From positions 2,345,150 through 2,409,149 of the forward strand of contig NW_022985438.1 of assembly GCF_010093595.1 (NCBI RefSeq): a stretch of DNA of 64,000 bases. The letters run 5' to 3'. A program made the position numbers and the translations under genes. Positions 56,845 to 64,000 of this stretch are shown one piece after another. How positions within the stretch are numbered: the stretch's first letter is position 1; the number at the start of each line of letters is the position of its first letter. Origin of the DNA: Mytilinidion resinicola (Eukaryota > Ascomycota > Dothideomycetes > Mytilinidiales > Mytilinidiaceae). The notes under the pieces are model-generated. The model did no database searches, was not told the origin of the DNA, and worked only from the letters and a program-made list of their open reading frames with translations.

Positions 56845-57831
56845 GGCTACAAGTAAGTGAAGTGCAACTGAAGAGGCTTCGTTCTTTCAAGCACTTCACG
56901 TGTGGTGTAATAGCGACGGGATGAATATGGGCGAAGAGAGAAAATAAGGGAATTAAGGCGCGTTTGGTGGGCAGCGGGCTCCACGTGCCCAAACAACTGG
57001 GCTGGATAGGCGTCACTTCCTGCCCCGTCGCATTCGAGGTAGGGACTCGGGCAGATATCAGTATTCAATTGCAGCAGTGGAGAAGCAGAGACAGAGGCAG
57101 AGGCAGACGTGTGAGTTGTAGCAGCTAAGGTGGAGAGGCTCCGAGGTTGTGGGATGGTGGCCGGTGCGTAGATAGACGCGAGACAGTGGAGAGATATCTG
57201 CTCGGGCAGCGTTATCTATCCGTCTACCTCATCCCTGGGACAAATCCACTTGGCCGGCGGGACGTCAATCATCTGCAGGGCCAGCCGTCAAATTCCTGCA
57301 TGAATCCAAATCGAGGCCCCAGGCCTCCCGCCACTAGCGTCCGACGTTGGGCAATCCAACTTGCAGGAAAAAGCAGGGTTGCGTCTGAGGTGCGTGAACG
57401 TCCACTTTAGGTTGAGCGTTGCCAAGGTAAGAATGACAGCAAAGTGAGGTTTTGAAGAGCAGAACATAGTTAGATATCCTTGTGGAGTAAGCGTAGCCAT
57501 GTCGCACTCAGAGCCAAGTCACTACAATCCATGCATCAAGAAACGCGCTTGAAGCGAAGAATATGTCCCCCATAAGGGTTTCTAACATGTATACAAACGC
57601 CACACATGACCAAAGTGTCCGGATATCTCTGCTCATGTACAAAGTACAACTATACAACCGACTAATTTCCACAAAACACCAGGAGACCACCCAACCCCGT
57701 CCATTTTGGCCTCTTGCTACTAACGCCGCGCTGCCAATCCAATGTTGATCCCAGGAAAGAGTCATAAAAAGGTATACCTATGTACATACAGACGATTAAG
57801 CAAGGTCGTTCTCGTGCTATGTTGAGCCAGT
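56845..57831. other. Intergenic between choline kinase promoter and PIN-like carrier 3' end
   Basis: About 1 kb, both flanking genes on -. Holds the choline kinase leader (a GAGGCAGAGGCAGA purine run near 57087-57105 on +) and the 3' UTR of the carrier gene. No RNA gene, repeat or further coding region recognised. Confidence 0.45.
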
Positions 57832-59688
57832 CTACCGCTGGGCCCACTCCACCGTCTCGAGAGCAAGCATTACGAGGATAAGAGTCGATGGGAGGATCCA
57901 GATCACGTAGCTCTGGAAGAGAAGCTTTGACATTGCTCCTAGGTAGACGTTGTTGAGCTGGCAGATTTGAGACAGCTGAAGTGCGCTAGGGGCTCCAGTG
58001 AGGAGGAAGCAGACGATGACGAAGATGGGATCGTCTAGAATGCTGACAGGGATGTACTTGGCTGTAACGGCAAGTATCGGCGCCATGATGATGGTGGGAA
58101 TGAGCATGCGGCTGACGAGGGCCGCAATCAGAAGCTTCTTCTCTTCCTTGGGGTCCTCGGAACTGAAGGCGTCCTCTTTGGGGAGGGTGTTACGGGCAAG
58201 GTTTGATCCGAGCACTACCAGAATGAGAGGAACGGCAACACCGGCTGACTGGCTGACCGCGCGTGTCACTGAATTGCTGATAAATGTGCCCGGGTCGAAA
58301 AACACGTGCTGGAGTTTCGGGATGGATGCAACGATAATTGCTGCCAACATGGCCCAAAGCGGTGGGTTCATTCCCTCCCAGATTAGCCAGAGGAAGCCGA
58401 AAAGAACAGAAAACGTTTTCGCCAGCACTTTCTGAAAGGGAGCGGGAAGGGTTGAGAACGCTTTCTGCGAAGTGGAGGCGATCCCGTCTTTGACCGAAAG
58501 GAATGCCTGCGTGATTGCCTGCTTGAACCTGATCCACCACCCTTTTGGACCTTTGGGTATGTGTTGCAGATCGGTAGTTGAGTTCGGACTTGGGAAGGTC
58601 GTCATGTGGCCGCTGGACTCGTTCAGGATAGCGTTTCTCTTTATGTAGTCCACAGGACGCTTAGGAAGGACATTGCCGTTCGTGGGAGTAGGGTCTAGCT
58701 CAGGTATAACATTTTGACGTTCGTCGACTGAGCCCGAGGATGAAGAGGAGTATGAGGAGGCATAACCGTGCCTGTTGTGTGGCGTGATGTTACCAGACTC
58801 ATAATCCGAGTGAGATTCGGTAGGAGATCCCAGAAGAGCCTGGGCCTCCGGGTCGTTCCCATCGCTGCCCTCCAAGTGGTCCACGTGCTTGGTGCCTCCC
58901 TCCTCGACGGTGTAGTCGGACGCTGGGCGGAGTAGGATATTGTAGCCCCAAGTCCAGCGGACGAGTTGGCCGAGTTGCTGGAAGATCAGCAAATACAGGA
59001 TGCCTCGAGCAGCAACCTCGTCGTCATTGTCGCCGGGTATCTTGTCCCAATGCAGGCCTGAGAGTGTTTTGGACAAGGAGACAACTAGAGATATAGGAAG
59101 AGAGTTTGAGTTGCCAAAGACCTGTTTTTGTCAGACGTGATCGTAATATGGGTATAGAGGATCCTTACGGCCATGGCAGTGACAAAGTTCCGGCCTCGTA
59201 GCTTAAAGCCGAAGAGGCGGGATATAGCGAAGGAGCTTAGGTATGAGACAAGGCATTGGACGACGAAGATGAAAGGAATGACACCGAGCTCGACGAGCTT
59301 CTCGGCGGTAAGCTGGGATGCCAATTTGGTGAAGACTGCAGACAATCAGCGTGATCAGCAGAATGATTGGCATAAAAGGTGACGTACTGAGGCATGGCGT
59401 GAAGAGCATGGTGTTGAGGTTTGCTAGGAACTTTTGCGATTCCAAATCCATCATGCCCATCCTGGCAACGATGTATCCGGGCAAAGCAACGCACACGACT
59501 TCGAGCACAGCTTCGAAGACGAGCAGACACAAATGGGGGAAGTCCGGATGCGAGCTGTGAGGCGGTAGCTTCTTGAAGGCCTCCATCACGTCACCCCCAG
59601 AGAAGGGGAGGTTGTTCATGGCGACAAAGGGAGAGTCCGGGCCTGAGTTGCGCAGGCGCAACGACGAGAGACGCTCCAAATATGACAT
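57832..59688 (-). CDS. PIN-like (auxin efflux carrier family) membrane transporter, Ecm3/YLR152C type
   Basis: Multi-pass transporter of the AEC/PIN-like family, probably in the ER or another endomembrane; substrate unknown in fungi. 585 aa, three exons 59688..59388, 59335..59169, 59121..57832; introns 52 and 47 nt. Splicing gives LNTMLFTPCLIFTKLASQLT and TAMAVFGNSNSLPISLV, both family motifs. About five N-terminal TM segments, a long hydrophilic central loop (residues about 200-330, acidic and Ser-rich, SSSSSGSVDERQ), then five C-terminal segments from EGMNPPLWAMLAAIIVASIP to YVIWILPSTLILVMLAL. The GFLWLIWEGMNPPLWA and TGAPSALQLSQICQLN stretches are typical of fungal members. Start ATG 59688 precedes a short cytosolic segment. 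Confidence 0.92.
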
Positions 59689-60987
59689 GCTGAGGGCCTG
59701 GGCACGGTGGGAGTCTTTATGGAGTGGTTCGGAAAGGGCTGGAAGCTAGTGGTACCTGACGCACGACGTGTTTGGTCTTGGCTATTCTGCGGCAGACCAG
59801 GGTCGCAGGGCGTCAATGGGCGCTGGAAGCGGAGCACACGGCCGCGATCAGGGCGAGGGGCAGGAATAAGAGAGCGTGGAGGAGCGTGGAGTGCCGCAGA
59901 AGAAGGTCGGAAGACATGGAGGAGTCGCAGGCTAGGGGGCGCTGGCTACAAAAGGCTCGACCCAGCCAGGGTGCTTCTTCTCGAGATAGGCTGGCGTGGA
60001 GCTGGCCGAACTGGCGAAAAGCAGCGAAGCAGAGGCAAAAGCAAGGCCACGGGCGCTTTGTCCGTCACCAAAGGCCGCGAGCACGTCAGAAGCAGACGCG
60101 GCGTGGCGCTCAACACCACACGGGTCCAGGAGTCGAGGCGGAGCGCTCGGCTGCACGCTGCAGCGACGACGAGAGGCACACCTGGGCAGACATGAGGCCT
60201 CGCGGCGCGCCTGCGCCACACTTGGCCGCCACTGCCAATCCGCAGGCAGCATGCGATGTTCTCTAGCCAGTGTTGCGCCGGTCCACGCTGCCTGAGGTCT
60301 CGGATCGCGATCGATAGCCATCGCGATCTGTCGGGCTGGAGTCGCAGCGTGCCTCTCCGCTGCCCTCTCCCCCGCTTCCCCCTCTGCCCTCCCACCTCTG
60401 CCCTCCCACCGCTGCCCTCCCGCATCTGCTGCCCGTCTTCACGCATCTGGCGAGCCTGTTTGACCCTCTGCGACGTGTTTCGCCTGCATTGAGCCTGTCA
60501 AAGCCGTCGACCCCGGTCCGCTCCCGCCACTGAGGCCTCTGCACCGCTCCACTGGCCTGCATGTCCCAAAGCACGGCAGCCGTCGCTCTGGTTGCGCCCG
60601 GACATCGTCATACCTGATATTGCTCTCTGCGTTCTCTCCGTGCTTCACGGCTTCACCTCTCCCATCTCCTGGCCCATTGATTTTCTGATATCGATCTGCC
60701 AATGCACCGTGCCGATCGCAGGCCCCTCCGCTGAACCGCTATTTGCTCGCGGCCCGACCTCAACGTCAGTTCGCTCCTCCAGCTGCACGGCCACTGCAGT
60801 GCTCCACCACCCCAGCGATCGCCTCTCTATGACATCTCCAACGCGATAGCCCAAACATTCACCTCTTTGTCGCTGTCGTGCCCACGCCCGCTACCGAGTC
60901 GTCCGACCCCTCGACCTCGCCTTTCTCCCACCTCGCCGAGCCTGATACCTCACGCCCCGCGAGCCGCTGCTCTCCCATCCGCCCACC
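59689..60987. promoter_or_regulatory. GC-rich bidirectional promoter region, PIN-like carrier (-) / Pbs2 (+)
   Basis: 1.3 kb between divergent starts. The + strand is G/A-rich from about 59700 to 60100 and C/T-rich from about 60290 to 60987, matching CT-rich leaders on both sense strands. Overlapping open frames of up to 166 codons are chance products of GC-rich DNA. The region just before ATG 60988 is strongly pyrimidine-rich, so Pbs2 probably has a long leader with possible upstream starts. Confidence 0.55.
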
Positions 60988-63079
60988 ATGGCATCCTCTC
61001 CACGCGAAGACTCGGATTCCAGCCTCCCGCTCGAGTCACCCTCTTCTCCTCCTTTCTCTCCCGACTCCCTACCAGACTCGCCGGCCGGCACGTCCAACGG
61101 CTTCCTCGAATCCCCGCCGCCCCCCACCATACGCTCAGTATCCGCTTCCGCAACCACGGCGGGCATGACTGCCTCTTCAACTCCGCTGGGCACCCTCAAT
61201 GCCGCAAGAAATCCGAGACCACAACCAGCACCTACCATATCGAGCAGAGGGAACGGCCTCAATGTCTCACAGGACATTCTGGCGAGGATACAGGCCGTGC
61301 ATCTTGGTCGGCAAGGTGCCCCTCCAACAAATAGCTTCCGCCAACAGGCAGGGCCGGGTGGACAGAATGGACTGAGTGGTCGGCCACTTCCATCCTCCCA
61401 GGGTGGCCCTCTTGTCATGCCCGGCGGCACTCCCAACTTTCGGATGCCGCCTAGTGCGAAACCACAGATGTCCACTTTCCAGTCTGCACCCGCCGTACCC
61501 GGTCTACGGATAGGTGGGGGTAACAAACCGTCGTTGGCGGAGAAGCGTGGCCTGAAACTACCCGGTGGGCTTCCTGGTGCAGTTCCCTCGCCCGCACCGG
61601 CAGGGCGGAAGAAGCCCGGTCTCAGCCTCTCTCAGATGAACGGAGACCAACCCACCGAGCAATCAGCGCCTCCGAAGAAGCAAGAGACCATGATGGACAA
61701 ATATGCTGAGTACATAGACACAAAGACGGGCAGTCTGAGGTTCAAGGGCAAAGCTCTGATAAACGCCGATGGAGTCGAGTTCTCAAGCGGGAGTAGCTTT
61801 AACATTTCACTGGATGAGGTAGACACCTTGGATGAGCTTGGCAAAGGAAACTACGGAACCGTCTACAAAGTCCGGCACAGCAGACCGAGAATGCGAAAAC
61901 CAGGCCAAGGCCTTGCTGGGAACAAAGCGGCACCTGGTTCGCCTACTCAGAAGTCAGCTACTGATTCCACGGACGATGCAAGCACTACGCCGACGAAACC
62001 TGCTGTTGGTACCGGCATCATAATGGCTATGAAGGAGATAAGGTTGGAGCTTGACGATGCCAAGTTTGCTGCTATCATCATGGAACTCGACATTCTGCAC
62101 AGATGTATATCGCCCTTCATAATCGACTTTTACGGAGCCTTCTTCCAAGAGGGCGCTGTCTATATTTGCATTGAGTTCATGGACGGAGGATCAATAGACA
62201 AGCTGTATGGCGACGGCATTCCTGAGCCAATACTGCGGAAGATCACACTGGCGACGACAGTAGGCCTAAAAAGCTTGAAAGAGGAGCATAACATCATCCA
62301 CAGAGATGTGAAGCCTACGAATATTTTGATGAATACCAGAGGTCAGATCAAGATCTGCGATTTTGGCGTGAGCGGTAATCTTGTTGCTAGCATTGCAAAA
62401 ACGAACATTGGATGCCAGAGTTACATGGCACCAGAGAGAATATCGTCAGGCGGGATGGCACAGGCAGGCGCAAATCCGGGAGGCGGAACATACAGCGTAC
62501 AGAGCGACATCTGGAGTTTGGGGTTGACTATCATCGAATGTGCAATGGGGCAGTATCCTTATCCCCCAGAGACGTATAACAATATCTTCAGTCAACTTAG
62601 CGTGAGTATTTCGGTTAACGTCTTTCGTAAACCCTTCTGACATTTCTCAGGCCATTGTAGATGGTGAACCTCCAGATCTTCCGGCAGAAGGGTTCTCTGC
62701 TGAGGCTCGCAACTTCGTACACGGTTGTCTGAACAAGATCCCCAAACTCCGACCTAGCTACGCCATGCTACTCCAGCACGCCTGGCTTGCACCTCTCGTA
62801 AAACCTCCCACCATCATGGAAGCCGATGAAGAGGGGGAGGAGCTAGCGGCAGACGACGCTGCCTCGCTTGAGTCTGCGAACTCAGACGAGCGAGGCGTCG
62901 TAATAGACAAAGAGGTCGCCGACTGGGTCAAGGCCGCGATAGAGCGAAGGAAGAACGGCACCATGGGCAAGGGCGCCCAGAAACCAGCCCTACACGCCGC
63001 ACCGCTGGATGCCATGGCGAGCCCTTCGCACGATAGCCCCAACGGTGCCGTGGCCGCGCCCGAGGCTGTCGCTACCTGA
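60988..63079 (+). CDS. PBS2: MAP kinase kinase of the HOG pathway, Pbs2-type
   Basis: Dual-specificity MAPKK activating the Hog1-type stress MAPK. 680 aa, two exons 60988..62601 and 62651..63079 (49-nt intron joining FSQLS to AIVDGEPP). A long Pro/Ser-rich N-terminus with PGLSLSQM may hold MAPK and SH3-docking sites. Kinase domain from about 280: LGKGNYGTVYKV, then a 45-residue insert (RKPGQGLAGNKAAPGSPTQK and on) before AMKEIRLELDDAKF (catalytic Lys about 350), EFMDGGSIDKLYG, HRDVKPTN (about 438), DFGVSG (about 458), activating sites S468 and T472 in VASIAKTN, and CQSYMAPERI. The FKGKALINADGVEF block before the kinase and the EIRLELDDAKF string identify Pbs2 over the Mkk1 and Ste7 types. An acidic, Ala-rich C-terminus follows. 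Confidence 0.96.
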
Positions 63080-64000
63080 TTTCAATAGTCCTCTCTTCCC
63101 TGCCCCAGTGGCATCTCCAGAACGCAGCTCTCCTGTCTTTTACCCGAGCACTGTACGCATCCGAGCGAGTCTTGGACGCCAGGTTCTCGCTTCTCCCCTT
63201 GGCTTGCTCTGTTCTATACTTCCCTTAAGAAACATGTGTCTGACACACACGGCGCCCTGGGTCCCTAAATGTCAGCTTTTTGGCGCGGGCGTAGACTTCG
63301 TGTAAGCCTCGCGGATATATTGTAGGCAATGAAAGGGTGGGGTCGATAGTGGGGTTGGGGTTGATTGCAGCGTTGCATGAGATATGCGGAATGAAAAATC
63401 GTAAGAGCTGCGTTTGAGAAAGTGAGTGAGTGCGTGAGATGTGGGTATGATGTGATGACAACTTATGTATAGCAAGTCTGAGGGGTTCAAGGGTTTCGGA
63501 GAATATGACGGGGCGCCTCGGACGGCGGTAAGACTCTAGAAAAGAGTTGTCAGAGGGAACTGATACTTAGCTAGGAGGTCAAATGCTCAGCCAGGTACTG
63601 CCCTAGACGGCTACCATTTCCCAGTGTGAGATTTACACTCCATTGATCTTTGCTTTACATCCAGATTTATGAGGGCACCATGAAGGACTTCAGATGGTAG
63701 TTCGAGCTTCCAGATACGAGACATGTCTCAAGATCTGATTTCCACTGTCGAAATCATTACGTCATGTCCGAAGCATTTACAACATCATGAGTTACCTCCG
63801 ACGGTACTCCAAGCGTCCCGGTAAGCGAAGCTTTCCAGTGTCTGATTTCATCGTCGAGGAGTACTACATCTCATTCAGATTGACTGAGGTATCACGAGGG
63901 ACCTCAGACAGTGGTTCTAGCTTCCAGATAGCTCAACGTCTGTTTCTCACTGTCGATATTGCTTCATAATTCCAGGGAGTTTCACGCCATTACGAGGGAC
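63080..64000. other. 3' flank of PBS2 and repeat-bearing intergenic DNA
   Basis: About 920 bases to the window end. The first ~400 should hold the PBS2 3' UTR. From about 63590 a diverged tandem repeat runs to the edge. No further gene recognised; the 60-codon frame at 63787-63969 lies within the repeat. Confidence 0.5.
63590..64000. repeat. Diverged tandem repeat, period about 210 bp
   Basis: Shared landmarks recur at similar spacing: GGTACT (about 63595 and 63803), TTTCCCAGTGT / TTTCCAGTGT followed by GATTT, GGACTTCAGA / GGACCTCAGA, the exact 9-mer AGCTTCCAG plus ATA (63705 and 63919), and CACTGTCGA (about 63748 and 63951). Two units are visible, and the last bases (TTACGAGGGAC) resemble part of the unit again, so more may follow outside the window. 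Confidence 0.6.

Noticed and set aside
59707..60570. Open frames of 100-166 codons on both strands between the carrier gene and Pbs2
   Set aside because: Same GC-rich, multi-frame pattern; low-complexity translations and no splice-consistent continuation.

Overview
The window is nuclear DNA of a filamentous ascomycete (Pezizomycotina). The evidence is the gene content (a nudA-type dynein heavy chain, a Pbs2-type MAPKK with a proline/serine-rich N-terminus, a DUF3112 membrane protein, a Poa1-type macro protein), the introns (mostly 41-70 nt, with CTAAC/CTAAT-like branch sites near the acceptors) and CT-rich leaders before start codons. The class is not certain; Dothideomycetes would fit, but that is inference. 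No prokaryotic features, rRNA or convincing tRNA were seen, and no intact transposon.

Layout. 1-1.8 kb: 3'-truncated (by the window edge) DHX35-type DEAH helicase (-). 2.8-4.0 kb: seven-TM DUF3112 protein (+). 4.8-6.4 kb: secreted GH15 glucoamylase without a starch-binding domain (+). 6.9-20.1 kb: complete cytoplasmic dynein heavy chain, 4359 aa (-). 20.4-23.4 kb: ten-exon CLC chloride/proton exchanger (-) with a 16-nt micro-exon. 23.8-24.8 kb: Dpb3/CHRAC-like histone-fold protein (+). 25.2-26.2 kb: Rieske protein of complex III (-). 26.7-27.3 kb: Poa1-like macro-domain phosphatase (+). 27.4-28.4 kb: Bcp1/BCCIP (-). 28.9-30.6 kb: GMP synthase (+). 31.1-31.7 kb: a five-exon gene for a 115-aa protein, visible only after splicing four 56-58 nt introns (+). 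31.9-35.2 kb: two tandem RING-finger paralogues (-) in AT-richer flanks, the left one with a disrupted 5' part. 35.8-36.9 kb: YMR226C-like SDR (-). 38.5-42.4 kb: large acidic J-domain protein with a duplicated domain I do not recognise, a (GAA)28 tract and a C-terminal membrane anchor (+). 43.0-43.7 kb: hemerythrin-like protein (-). 45.0-48.2 kb: class I cyclic-nucleotide phosphodiesterase with a receiver-like N-terminus (-). 48.2-52.7 kb: long GC-rich, apparently non-coding stretch followed by a plain intergenic part. 52.7-52.9 kb: tiny Gly-rich protein with an acylation-type MGC start (-). 53.9-56.8 kb: choline kinase (-). 57.8-59.7 kb: PIN-like carrier (-). 61.0-63.1 kb: Pbs2 MAPKK (+). 63.6-64 kb: diverged tandem repeat.

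How the genes relate. There is no biosynthetic cluster. Most genes are conserved housekeeping or signalling genes (GMP synthesis, respiration, dynein transport, HOG and cAMP signalling, choline lipid synthesis). The accessory-looking parts are the RING pair, the duplicated-domain J protein, the MGC glycine-rich protein and the GC-rich block upstream of the phosphodiesterase. These hold the best candidates for something undescribed, above all the J-domain protein and its duplicated module. All exon structures were inferred by eye from frame continuity and splice signals, without RNA data.
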